64,000 nucleotides of DNA from Pterois miles (Eukaryota; Chordata; Actinopteri; Perciformes; Scorpaenidae): positions 3,627,501 through 3,691,500 of the forward strand of contig CAMQGK010000341.1 in NCBI GenBank assembly GCA_947000775.1, written 5' to 3'. Shown here one piece after another: positions 33,951 through 45,867 of this stretch (positions are counted from its first letter, which is position 1; every line of letters starts with the position of its first letter). The position numbers and the translations under genes are program-made. A model generated the notes under the pieces. It made no database searches, had not been told where the DNA came from, and saw only the letters and a program-made list of their open reading frames with translations.

Positions 33951-36900
33951 TTTCATTCTTGTGTTTTCAACATGGCAGCCGGGTGATTAACTTTCTCTTT
34001 TTACAGCTAAATGGTACACTAAAATATGTTCCTGAAAACATTTTATGCAAGAAATAGTTGTTACGTTAACAGAATATGGATTGATATTTGATCAGCGCCG
34101 CTGAGTTGGACAGTTTGATTGGAGCTGACGTGAAATCATGATGAGGAAACGTTTGACTCTTTTGTTGTCAATGTGGGTTTCTTCTCGCTGCAAACCAACA
34201 TTATCAGGGTTCTCCATTTTCTGTGCCAATCTGCATAGTTAGGAGGATTTGCTCAACGAAGAGCCTTGTCTTGATGATGTGATGTCGCTTTGTCCATGCT
34301 GACGCTCGCGACCCTCGCAGTGGCAGCAAACAGAAATCACACTTCATCCATCATGCAGCCAGATATCCTGTCTCCACAGAGAAAAGACTTCTCGTACGTC
34401 AAAGGATTCGGTGTATCTGGATGTGTGATGAATAAGAAAAACCTTTCTAAAAATGCTTTCATTGGGGATTGGCTGTTACACCCCTGGCCTAGTTGTGTCT
34501 TCTGTTGCACTCATCTTCATCTGATATCTACTGTAGACCTCAGTAGACTAACTATTCAGTTGAAGATGATAATGTGCAAGTATATGGTCAAGTTTTGTCC
34601 TCGTAGTGCACCTGTTTTATGATGTAGTCAGGTTAAATTTTTTGACTCAAGGATGCATGGCTTCAGTAGAGGGAGTGTCAGCCTGACTGCCTGGCTGCTC
34701 TCAATAACAGCATCTCTAGTTAGAGCTCAGCTTGGGCTTGTCCATCACGCCCCCCCCAACCATTTTCACCATCATTCATTAGTGCAGTTCAGCTTCTGAG
34801 CCGTCACTCAGGGATGCAAGATTCACTAAAACATCTACATGTGAGTGTGAGAGGTGTACTTCTGACTAGAACTACTTCTAACTTGACCTTGAATGAAATA
34901 TTGAGCCCTTATTTCCTCCAGTGGAAGTGCTCAGATGCTGTGTGTGTTATTTTCAGTTTAAATATGCTGAAAAAGTGTGTGCTTATTTGTACTGTCTGTG
35001 GATAAAGTGACGGTTAAGTGGAGTCGAAGCTACTGTGTGTTTGCCTTCTCAGAGTTCAGTGAGTGTTGGTCCTGTCTGAGGCTCTTTGTCCTCCTCACAT
35101 ATACATGTTTGCACACATACACAGCAACAGAGAGATGTGAGCGGCAGAGTGAGAGTCTTATCTGATTGGCTGCTGGCGGAGGTAAAGTGGTGTGTGAAGG
35201 GACACTTAAGAAGATAGGTGGCTGGCCGGGGAAGCTGGTCTCGGTCTGGCCTTTCCCGTCTGACATATTTTCCACTTACCTGCTTCTCCGTTAGGAAAAA
35301 GGAGGACAAGACTCGGCATAATTCAGTGACACTGTTTGAAACGGTGCTATTCAATTGTCAATTGGATTGGATTGATTTTAATAAGTTAAATGCATATGAA
35401 ATATACATATAGGAGGATCAGGACTCTTTATCATCAGATACTCAATATTAAATGACTGACATCCCTGGACATCCTTATATTTCCTTATAAGTATTCTCAT
35501 TGATTTGATAGCAGATGCATGTGATGATAGTGCATAAACATGGAAGAAGGAGTACAATGACCTTTGACCCTTGGTTGACCCTCTCTGTCCCCTACAGTAT
35601 AAATGATGTCCTCTCGTCCTAATGGGATTCATGAGAGCTGGAATTAAATGAAGTAATCCAGATAACATGATCTCTGTGGTGTCCTTGCATTAACTGTGAT
35701 TACTGTGATGAGTGTACTGTTTGTGTAGGCATGGTGAGCTGTATTAGGCGCTCAGTGGACGACACAGTCAAGAAGACGCAATGTCACCGGTCGTTGGCAT
35801 GAATTCATCAAAGCTGAACTTGACATGAAAGACTCACACATATTTATGTCGCAACCAAGCATGTGCAATCCTATCGAAGATACAGTTTAAAAATCACTGG
35901 GAATTATTCGATTATTATTCAAAAATTGCTGCATGACGTACAATAAGTTGTAGCGTCAAAATGCTGTTTTCCCAGGCCTTTCTAAAAGCAGCCCGGTACG
36001 ATGGCAGTAGACAGCCTTGACAGTCTTTAACAGCAGACCAGACTTAATTCAAAAAACATAATTTTACATCGCAGAATGTGGGAGTTTACATACTTATACA
36101 TACATACCCCACTTCAAATATATATAATAATAATAATATAATATAAATAAACAAATAAATAAGGCAGTTATTTCTAAACTTAGCACAGCTAACTTTGACT
36201 AGTGCTAGCGTTCACATTATTCATAACCTTATTGATTAACTTATCAGGAAACCTACGTCACTGCTGTTTGCAGCGACAGAGTGGGCGTTCCCATTTGAAA
36301 ACACTGGAGCAGAACACAGACGGACTTGCCCTTTAATTGATTTAGCCGGTGTGAGAGGGCCATTAGGAGGAAGATAAGTGGATCAAGTTAGAAACACACC
36401 ACAAGAAGAGCAGATGCAGCCATTCTTCCTCTTTTTATTATTACTGCATGAACTCATTTGTGTTGATCACACTGTGGTGGGACAGAAGTCACGATGCTGC
36501 AGAGAGTTGATGGGTGAAAACAGCCTAAAAAGTAAAACAGAACGACCCCGTAGTGGATATTCAGACCTGGTGTGTGCTCATGTCACGTCCATTTCACCTC
36601 CAGGGTCGTGAAGGTGAGTTTAGTCACAGTATTTTCCATCTGTCTGTGTGACTCAGCACAGTTTATCCATTTCAGTTTGCCCGAGAGGCGAAAACAGTGT
36701 GTGCATGTCTAGCCAAAGAGTGTTTGTGAGTTTGTATGAATTTAGCATCTGGAACAGGGAGATTACATAGAACTTTGTCTCTCAATTCCTGTTTACGCGT
36801 CTCTCATGATGACCAGTTTACACTCCTTATCCTGTGTGTTTCCCCCGTACCGTCCTGTCTTATTGTATGCCTTTATGCTGCTGGAAGGTCACCAGAGAGC

Positions 36901-37369
36901 GACGGGACTGCCCGGGAGATGTGATTAGATGTATGAGATGATGAATGGGAGCAGACTGAAGTAAATAGGAACTCAGGAGGCTGCATCTGTAAAACCGATG
37001 AGACCCGCTGCCCTCTAAAGGGAGGCGCAGCCCGACAGGCAGCAGGGACACTGCTGCAGAGATTTAATGACTGAACACAGAGCAGCCAAAATCATTTGTC
37101 TGTGCTCAGGTGATCCCTGCTGTTTTCAGTATCTGCCCACATCACAGCTCCCACTCTTCTATATGATCCAGCGGTACATGTTCGATACTCAAATCGCACT
37201 GATTACAGTCAGTCAGACTGATTGTTTTGCTGTCGCTGATGGACTTACAGTCGGTTTGTGCAGAACAAAATGGACATTTTTAGTTCAGAGGAAGTCGCCA
37301 AATTGTAGAGTGGATATTGTATAATTTACCGTTTTTCAGAAAGTGGATGGCTAAAGCACTTTAAACCAC
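33951..37369. other. Intronic stretch, mostly featureless
   Basis: AT-rich simple sequence at 36118-36165 (ataataataata, aaataaacaaataaataa). No domain-bearing frame and no clear mobile element recognised. Confidence 0.4.
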
Positions 37370-37745
37370 GCAATTGTCAGCTGGTCAGTTTGGTCCACCA
37401 CTTTGGTCCAGACAGAAATATCTCAACAACTATCAGAGGGACTGCCATCATGATATTTTGTACAGACATGCATTGTGCTTACAGGGTGAATCCAGATGAC
37501 TTTTCATATATTGCCACCTGTAGGTTAAAGTGTTTACCTATCCAGTGAAATATCTTGACATCCCCAAGATGCATCTGATTTTGGTACAGCCATTTATGGT
37601 CCCCAGAGGATGAATTCTAGACTTAGGTGATACTCTGATCTGCCCCGACATGCATGTTCCCCACAGATCTACCATGAGACCAATCATCAGGTCAAAGCTT
37701 CACTTGCAGTTAGCATTTAGCCAAGAGCAGCCTCACAGAGCTGCT
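37370..37745 (+). repeat. Common fish dispersed repeat, class uncertain
   Basis: Contains tggtccaccactttggtcca, atatctcaacaactatcaga, gggactgccatcatgatatt and tgtacagacatgcattgtgc, then a second diverged round (gaaatatcttgacatccc, atggtccccagaggatgaat). The inner duplication and the ctcaacaactat motif are typical of an abundant fish repeat. Related wording occurs at 56380-56650. Confidence 0.55.
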
Positions 37746-39050
37746 AGCATGGCTGTAGACAAAGCCAACAACAAATCTTCATCTCTGAAACTGGAAAAGG
37801 GGGAACTGAAGGAGAGCTGATGACCTACAGTATTTTCCTGTGGATCCTCCTGGGATCACGATATGTCTGTTATAATCCTCCGTACCTCTTCATCTTACTG
37901 CGCCATGGTCACTCCCCTCCTCTCCCTCTGTTGTTCAAGTGGCCTACATGGCTACGAGGCTAGTTTTCTAACTCTAAAATGAGTTATTAACTCCTCACGC
38001 TGCCAAATGCATGACACACTTGAAATGTCCTCTGAGATGTAGGTTAACCTCATCACTCTCCCAACTGCTGCTGCGTGATGTCAGTTCATCAGAAAGTTGT
38101 GAAACTGGATTGTGAAAATACTCAAGTGTGTCATAAAGATTGTGTGTCAAACAAGCTTGTCGCGTGTCCAGCGTCTCCGCCTGGCCCAGGTTTTAACCAC
38201 CGAGGGCTGTTGTGGTGTTTCTGAGGCGTGACTCACCCACTGTGGGTCTGGTTTAGGTCTGGGCCCGGGCACTGTGTTGTGGAAACCCAGCGCTCTCTCC
38301 ACTGTTTATTTTGGAAGTTTTCTGGCTCTCTGTGAAGGTCAGTGCTGAGGGGAACCATGAAAAGAGAGGACTACTCGGGAGATATATTCTTGATTTGGAC
38401 ATATTTCTGACATGCTGTCTGGTGGAAGAGTGGGGGGAGAGTTTGCTTTCCCGTTTTGGTCTCGCCTGATGCACCATGATGGATTTAACCTATTTTTGTG
38501 TGACACGGTTCCCCGTGTTGATCTCTCTGCTCTACATAGTACAGGATGACAGGAGGAATTGTTGCGGGGCTTCTCGGAGACGTTTTAATGGGGTCCTGGT
38601 GGAAATGGAAACTGACCCTTCTGTGCTCACTCTTTTTTTTTTTTCTTTCCACTCTCTCTCAAGCACTCCCACAGCAGGAAGAACCCAATTATAGAGATAT
38701 CGAGCCTATGCTGAAAACGTGATAGCCTGTGAAATGTCTTCGGCGTCACACAGAGACAATGTTTGTCCTGCCCCAGTGCAAACAGGATGCTGTGTGCAGG
38801 AGAGCGGCGCGAGATAAGAACAGACAACGGCAAAGGGCGGGAAGACCACAAAATAAAGGGTAACAAAGGGGGCAGAGGACGACATGGACACTAAAAACAG
38901 CGTGGAGACAGACGATGCAGAGACGACCCCGAGACAGACAGAAGCAGAGCGGTAGTACAGTTACAGTATCGCTCGAGTAGTGAGACAGGAAGTAGAAGGG
39001 TATGCACCGCCACCTGAAGGAAACACAACTTGTACTACAGACTTTATGTC
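37746..39050. other. Intronic stretch, no gene
   Basis: No feature recognised apart from a T-run near 38632-38643. Confidence 0.45.
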
Positions 39051-39054
39051 GTCC

Positions 39055-39084
39055 CTCCTCCTCCTCCTCCTCCTCCTCCTCCTC
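39055..39084. repeat. (CCT)n microsatellite
   Basis: About ten CCT units. On the minus strand they read as a poly-arginine tract in a spurious frame. Confidence 0.95.
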
Positions 39085-39697
39085 TTAACCATTTCCTGCT
39101 GCTTCCTTGCTTGATAGTAGTTCACTTCATGATTTGCATGATCACTGGCTGCAGAATACAATGAAGGCCGAGGTAGACGCCGGTGTCAGATCACACGTTC
39201 TGCTCTACATCAGGGATTTGCATTATAGGTTTCATCACAGATTACGGGGCGATAATATCTTCTTTTTTCAGCTGTAAGCCAAATAATATTCTTGCTGTCT
39301 GTGGACTTATCTACTGAGCTCACTTTGTCTGTGATGCTGCTGTTGAGATTAAAATGTGGGTCATTTACTTTAGAGTGAGCGCTGAAAAATTAGACTTATT
39401 TGAAGGGCTGTTGTTGGTGATTATGATTGGCACAACAGTGCGATATGTGGTATTATTGCAGTTTTGTTTTTTTTTGCAAATTACTTAATTTATCCTGATT
39501 TTAGTGCTGTATGAATATGTTTTGTTAGGCTATTACTATAGATATATTGGTATATTGTTGCTTTTTAAATGACAAACACACTCAGTAAGGCTGGGATGAT
39601 TCATCTATCTCCTGATGTGATAGTCATGATACTTGATATGTATTTTGGTTATTAAGTGTTGTGTGAAATCGAAATTGAGTGTTTCCATCCTTTACTG

Positions 39698-40084
39698 CAC
39701 ATGTCAAATTCAAGGCCCGCGGGCCAAATTAGGCCCGGCACCTCATTTTATGTGGCCCACGAGGGCTTGCAAAGAACACAGAAATGTGAGTGTGTGTCCA
39801 CATACAGTATTTTTGTGTCTATGTGCATATATATTGATGCACAAGCATGTGTTTTTGTTACTGAACTCATTTTTTAAATTAATTGTACGATATTTCTGCT
39901 TGCAATTATTTTCCTAGACTTCTGCTTTCAGAGCCAGTTATTAAATAAATTATTACTAAAACTAGTAATAATCAAATGATTGATCAAATAATGTGACCAT
40001 GAGTAGATATATTTCTATAGTCTTACTTTGAGGGCAACCATAATGCTGATGTGGCCCGGGATGAGATTGAGTTTGACAGCCCTG
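39698..40084. mobile_element. hAT MITE with perfect 8-bp target duplication
   Basis: The element is flanked on both sides by CTTTACTG (39690-39697 and 40085-40092), the 8-bp duplication expected for hAT. Ends are CACATGTCAAATTCAAGG on the left and the inverted TTTGACAGCCCTG on the right, followed inwards by gcccgcgggcc / tggcccggg. It is 387 bp, non-coding, with AT-rich interior and one aataattattact patch. Confidence 0.9.
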
Positions 40085-40763
40085 CTTTACTGAATGTGTA
40101 GCGTTTACCACATTAGATTTAAAATATGAGGCTGCAGGAACGGATACAACGCTGCTTTACTCAAATGAAGCAAATATATTGATTCTGGCATTTAAAAAAT
40201 CTATTTCAAAACCAGAAATAGAGTATTTGGTCTGGATGAATGGAAGGCTGAAATACGTACCGGGAGAGATCCGCCGGTCTATCTGGGTTCATTTCTCCTC
40301 CATTGTTGTTGTTCAGCTTTGTAGCTACATGCAGGACGTGATGGTTGGTCGCTGTGGTAATTGTCCCGCCCCTCCTCCATTGTGATTGGGTGGCTGGGTA
40401 ACACTGATTGGCATGCCGTTTTATCTGAAGTTGAACATTTTACAACTCACAGCGATAAGACAAAACATCGGCCGTGCAGCACTCAGCGTAGAATACCTCG
40501 TCACGTCCCCATTACAACGAATTAAAAGAAAAACGAAAAAATGTGAATGTGGCAGCCGTTTTTAGGGCTCCTCCTTATTTCCAACAACATAAACCCTCAA
40601 ATACAGTAAAAGGGTTTTGTGGGTTGACTCCAGTTACACAAATAACCGTTAATTATCTTATTTTGGATAATTAAAGGTTATTGCAGTAAGGTGTTTGAAC
40701 TACTGAATAAACACTCCACACCTCCAGTATTTAGGGTTAAAACTGAGTTATGAGTGTCTAAAT

Positions 40764-41511
40764 CAGAGGTGTCAAACTCATATTAGATGAGGCCCACATA
40801 CAGTCCAGTCTAATAAAACCACTGCATAGTAGTAGTATTAGTTAGTAGTAGTATAAATAACAACAACTCCACACATTCCCTTCCTGTTAGTGGGAAGAAG
40901 TACAAGAACTTTCTGAAAGTGATCACAGTTAATGAAAAATCCGACCCGAAATACAAATAGAGTGCATTTAACTGCAAAATTGGAATTGAGTATTCATTCT
41001 GACTTAAAAAGTCATAAATTCAACTTAATATCACCTCATTTTGCCTTACTATGTAAAAAATTGGACATTTATTACTTAAAATATTGACTTAATTTCCATA
41101 AAAAGTTATAAATGTGACAAAAATATCTCAAAATTGAGCCTTGAAAAATGAAAATCTCAGTTTTCACATTAAACATACATGGCTTTGAGTTGTATCTTTT
41201 AAGTTTGACTCCCCAAGTTTAAGTCAAAAGTTAAATTAATTCATAATCATGACTTTCTATGATAACTAATAATAAAGTTTACTTAATATATCAGTATTTT
41301 GGCCACCAATGTCAAAATTCTGACTTATTTTAACTTAAATTTGGACATAATTCCTGTTGAAAGTCATAAATGTGACAAAGTAATTCAAAATTGATCCTTG
41401 AAAAAATAAATCTCTTATTTTTCTGCAGTTTTTACACTTTGCAAAGACATCCAGGGGGCCGACCCTTTGGTGGACTTTTCTGGCCCTCAGGCCTTATGTT
41501 TGACACCCTTG
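40764..41511. mobile_element. hAT MITE with perfect 8-bp target duplication, related to the previous one
   Basis: Flanked by GTCTAAAT at 40756-40763 and 41512-41519. Left end CAGAGGTGTCAAACTCAT and right end ATGTTTGACACCCTTG are inverted. The 748-bp interior is AT-rich, with loosely repeated gacttaa...aaagtcataaa motifs (40995-41370) suggesting old internal duplication. Its ends match those of the element 680 bp upstream, so the two were probably mobilised by the same transposase. Confidence 0.92.
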
Positions 41512-41519
41512 GTCTAAAT

Positions 41520-42418
41520 AATTACAGCTGGTTTAAATGCAGTCGTCACACATCCCGAGACAACCTACAGTTTAGGTAAAGAGGGGAATTATTGATCACA
41601 GGGGGCGATATGATTGACACATGGAGCCAGAAGCAACAGTAAATAGCACAGCATGTAGTCAGCTATTCATATCGCCGTAATAAAGGCTTTTAGTGGGTTG
41701 TGTTTTGACGTTGCTCTCAAGAGAAAGTCTCTCTTTTGTTAGTTTTGCTGAATCGATGAGAGTCGTTGGCTGCGACACCAACTCTGGAATCAATATCAGA
41801 ATCAGTTTTAAACCTCACACACGGACATATAAAACAGCTCGAACCCGGCTCCGTCTTCGTTAAGCTTTTCTGTGCAGATGCCTCCAGAGCTGTGAGGCGT
41901 CTGAGTGACTTTTTAAAGCTTCAGAAAGTAGAGCAGGCTTTTTATGTTGAAACTGTGACAGCCTAATTCTCTCTTTCTTTCTTTCCATTGCTAAATTATG
42001 CATACGTTTCCAAGAATGTCAGATTGAAAGTGCGAGTAGAACCAGTTTGATCGTGTCCCTGAGGAAGTCCTCAGGCCGTCCGACTTTGTGGAGTTTCTGT
42101 TGACAGAATCATTCATGAGCAGCTGCGCACTAACACTGTGTTGTAATATTTGTTTAGTGTAACACGTAGTTATAGCCGAATGTGTTGCAGTGTCTTGTCC
42201 TGGCCTATCGAGAGAGAAACGGCTATAAACATTGCCTTTAAAGGTGATATTTTAAATTCTGTGTCTGAAAAGTTGACCTTAGGACACTTCAGATCTGTGG
42301 GGTCAAATGAACTCATTACTGACCACATTCAGCCAGTAGCAACAGGAAATGTCAAGAGATTCAGATTGAACATCCCAATGCAAGCAGCACTGACTGTTGC
42401 TCATGTATAATAATAAAT
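41520..42418. other. Intronic stretch, no gene
   Basis: A 66-codon frame at 41766-41966 looks protein-like in composition but has no recognisable domain and no splice context that I can support. Confidence 0.4.
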
Positions 42419-42520
42419 AGGGCTGCAACTAACAGATATTTTCTGCAGATTATTTTGCTAATTAATTGGTAAATCAGAACTTTCACGCCCAACAGTCCAA
42501 AACGCAAAAGATAATTCAGT
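42419..42520 (+). mobile_element. MITE terminus (gggctgcaactaac family)
   Basis: Starts tagggctgcaactaacagat, the inverted equivalent of the end at 31896. Only about 100 bp is recognisable before it runs into the LINE fragment. Confidence 0.6.
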
Positions 42521-42595
42521 TTACAACTAGAAACACAGAAAGTCAAGTCAAACTTCATTTGTACAGCATGTTAAAAACAACAATGTTTTACAATG

Positions 42596-42904
42596 TTAAC
42601 AACAATAAGAACATTGCAAAATGACCACAGACCACAGTCGCCTCTGATCCTGAGTCGAGTTCTGGGGACGTCCAGACCTCAGTATGAAGGTGCTGCGTAG
42701 ATGAGGTGGTGCCAGCCCATTCACAACCTTAAAAACATGCAATAAAATCTTAAAATCAATCTGGAAACGGACAGGAAGCCAGTGAAGGGAGGCCAGAGCT
42801 GGTGATATGGGCTCATGTTTTCTTTTTCCAGTCAGTAGGAGAGCAGCTGCATCTTGTACTAATTGCAGCCGGTGAAGAGACGACTGCTGTGAACCCACAT
42901 CCAA
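42596..42904 (-). pseudogene. L2/CR1-type LINE reverse-transcriptase C-terminal fragment
   Basis: The 102-codon minus-strand frame reads LHRLQLVQDAAALLLTGKRK, ISPALASLHWLPVRFQIDFK and ILLHVFKVVNGLAPPHL, a conserved segment just after the reverse-transcriptase domain of L2/CR1 elements. The frame stays open here, but both the upstream polymerase and the 3' tail are absent, so this is a fragment. Confidence 0.9.
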
Positions 42905-43182
42905 AGTTTTACAATGGTTGAAGTTCAGTCAGTTAATGGAAATGGTTGCAGGCTGATTTTTCTGTCGTTAGTCATTGTTCTTAGTACTGCAGACCTTCAC
43001 AGAAAAGCCCTGAGCATCACATTCAGTGTGATTTGTGTGGCTCCGGCTGCTCAGCTTGTTCGGCTCGGAGACTGTTGGGGGTTCCCTGCTCCTTGTCACA
43101 TGCTCTTATATGGCTAAAAAAATAAATCTAAAACCAAAACTCTTAAAGCTCAAAATTTCAGCAACACTGGAACTATTTAGTT

Positions 43183-43992
43183 CAGCAGGGCCCAAACTTT
43201 TTTTTTCCTTGGGGGGCCAAAACTGAAACTCAGTGCTGGCAAAAAGTAAACACATATTTTGGATAATATTTTTATTATAAAGTATGTAATAGATAATATT
43301 TCTGCACACTTCAATCCAGGCAGTATTTCACCAGATTCTTTAATACTAAGCTTTTCGGTCTGTCAGAGCTTCATCAGAGTATACATTATGACGATACTAT
43401 GCATAGTATATAGTATATAGTAATATTTTTAGAAAAAGAACGTAATTCACAGGTATTTAACATGGAGCATTTTCACTTTACACACATACTTTTCACATAT
43501 CTACACAGAGAAAAAAATAAATAGTAAGATGAAAATAAATAGATACAAAATGAAAAAAGACAGCCAGCAAACACAAAATTAATAAAACATGGATACAGAT
43601 AAACTGATCGGAAAAGATACATTCGGGTTCATATCCAGTCCCAATTTCTAAGTCTGTTTAGGGACCCCAGCATGCTGATATAACCCAGTACAGCATTTTT
43701 AAAAATAACACATTCATACTGCATTCAAAAACTTTGCCTCAAACTGACTGTGATTATCATAAAGTGGGCAGGTCTGTAAAGGGGAGACTGGTGGGTACCC
43801 AGAGATATCAACCAATATTGGTACCAATATCTTCACTCTAAATCTGAGCCTGCTACCTCCGAATGACAGTAAATTCAATCAGGAAACCCAGAGATCCTCT
43901 GTGCCTTATAGTTAAAAGAATAAATAAAAGATCTGGTGGCCCAAATCAAACCTGATGGCAGGCCAACTTTGCCTTGTGGGCCTCCAGCCCTG
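43183..43992. mobile_element. hAT-like element, 810 bp, degenerate target duplication
   Basis: Left end CAGCAGGGCCCAAAC and inverted right end ggcctccagccctg. The flanks atttagtt (43175-43182) and atttagaa (43993-44000) agree at 6 of 8 positions, as expected for an old hAT target duplication. A block at 43740-43800 (cataaagtgggcaggtctgt) matches a different family at 9165 and 51480, so a second element is nested inside or recombined. No transposase coding. Confidence 0.7.
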
Positions 43993-44000
43993 ATTTAGAA

Positions 44001-45085
44001 AACCCGTACGATGTCACCTGATGGCGGCCACACAGGTGAACCTGATGAAGGAAGACTTTGAGCTGAATCATAATAAAGTTGTTGCTGGAGTTTCCCTCCT
44101 TTGTGCCTGAACCCCTGAACTGAAACTTTGACCACCGACTGCTGAAATAACTCCCAAGTTGACATGTTTGTGTTGTTCACTCAGAAAAGATATGAACTAA
44201 TGTCACTGTAGCAGAACACTATTTAAAGACGCAAATGCATATTTCTCATGTAGCTTTTTGGGGAAGTCCCAAAGGTTCTTGGGAAAAGAGCTGATAATGG
44301 CGATGAAGTTTATTTTTGGAAAAACACTGGCAGGATTCTGTGCATCGTAAATATAGCGCAGATGGACCCGCTGGGTTCCTTTCTCTGCAGCATGGCTACC
44401 GTCTCTGGTCCCTCTGTTGAATTACCCCGGCGGGAGCAGAGTAAACAGGATTAACCTTCGGCACTGCACGGTGTTTAAATCTCACATAGATTGCATTTTC
44501 AGCTGAAAACGATAGGAAATCCTCCCAGTCTGTCCTACTGATCTGTTGATAAAAACCTCTGCTTAGTATGTTTTTCTAATAATGCATAATGCTCCCCTGC
44601 TCCAGTGGATATTGTACTTCCAGTGACAGTAACCAGGCCTGTACAGCGTTTTATTAGATCTCTCAATCACTGATGCCATGTGGAACATTGTTTGATTCTG
44701 CAGGAAAGTGTCTGGTGCTTGTAAAAGTTTTTTTTTTTTAATTTCCATTCCAGAGACGTTACACTCGTTTAGACGTGGATGTTTTTTAGCAGGAGCTCTG
44801 CCCGTCGCTGTTAATGAGCTGCTTCACTGGAAGTGTGAAAGAGATTTGCTTTGCAGGAGATAGTCAGCAGCTGATGGGGCGGGGGGGTATCCGGCCTATT
44901 GTCTTAATTAGAATCACATTTATCCAAAGGCTTGTTTTATTGAACATGTATTGGTTGAAGTGCCAAATTTCCATGTCTGACAAATTTCCGTCGTTCACTC
45001 CTCTTTTCCTTTTTGATGAATCTTATTGTACAAGTATCTTAAAAATGATGTGGTCTACTTTTAGTTTACACCATAACATTTGCTT
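44001..45085. other. Intronic stretch, no gene
   Basis: No recognised repeat. A T-run lies at 44729-44739. Confidence 0.45.
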
Positions 45086-45154
45086 TCAAGGTCCCATATT
45101 GTAGAAACTTTGATATGATAAAGCATGTTTAAAGAATGCTCAAATACTGTGAAA

Positions 45155-45686
45155 TAGGGATGCTAATTTTGAAAAAAAAAATGTTCTTAACTGATAACCG
45201 ACCCTCGTTAACCGATTATTAACCGTTAACCTTCAAGATTTGTGCCTCGCATGCAGCAGCGCGCCAGCTGGACTAGACACAGACAACTGAGTCAACAGGA
45301 GAGTTACTGTAGCAGCCACGGTGCTGCGTTCACTGTCTCCAGTTCACCGTCGGGAGAGTTACTGTAGCAGCCACGGTGCTGCGTTCACTGTCTCCAGTTC
45401 ACCGTCAAGAGAGTTACTGTAGCAGCCACGGTGCTGCGTTCACTGTCTCCAGTTCATCGTCAGGAGAGTTACTGTAGCAGCCATGGTGCTGCGTTCACTG
45501 TCTCCAGTTCACCGTCAGGAGAGTTACTATAGCAGCCGCGGTGCTGCGTTCACTGTCTCCAGCTCACCGTCACGACAGTTACTGTGGCAGTCTACCAAAA
45601 CCAAACACTGACTGACAAACAGTGTGTGTGTTTGTGCCGGTGGCTTCATGCCCATTGTAGCGTAACTTCAGTGAGTTTCTGACACA

Positions 45687-45766
<80 letters not shown>

Positions 45767-45780
45767 TGGTGAGTGTTGAC
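45155..45780 (+). mobile_element. Copy D of the 55-bp-repeat hAT-like family
   Basis: It starts TAGGGATGCTAATTTTG, then the subterminal block gataaccgaccctcgttaac plus cgattattaaccgttaacc, gatttgtgcctcgcatgcag and acaactgagtcaacagg. Five full 55-bp units and one partial follow (45300-45585). The last unit carries the ccgcggtg / ccagctcaccgtcacgac variant seen at the edge of copy C2. The linker contains a 77-bp GT run and ggtggcttcatgcc as in the copy at 49065. The right terminus is missing. Confidence 0.8.
45689..45765. repeat. (GT)38 microsatellite inside copy D
   Basis: An uninterrupted GT run of 77 bp, the longest perfect microsatellite in the window. Copy B has only a short, broken CA-rich region at the equivalent place (16975-17010), so this run grew after the copies separated. 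Confidence 0.95.
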
Positions 45781-45867
45781 AGCTAACAGGAAGTAAACAT
45801 GGACCCAAACCCTAAGAACACAATTGCGTTTTAATTCCCTTTAAAGAGAGTAATATGGGACCTTTAA

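Larger units (their letters stand above)
45086..45867. mobile_element. MITE with aaggtcccatatt ends, host of a nested insertion
   Basis: Left end tcaaggtcccatattgtaga and right end taatatgggacctttaa are inverted. The left portion (gataaagcatgtttaaagaa) is a familiar fish repeat. It is interrupted at 45155 by the 55-bp-repeat element. The right end abuts TTTAA, possibly a piggyBac-type TTAA target, while the left end has TTTCAA. Confidence 0.6.

Noticed and set aside
38961..39161. Frame with a poly-arginine stretch
   Set aside because: Translation of the (CCT)n microsatellite.
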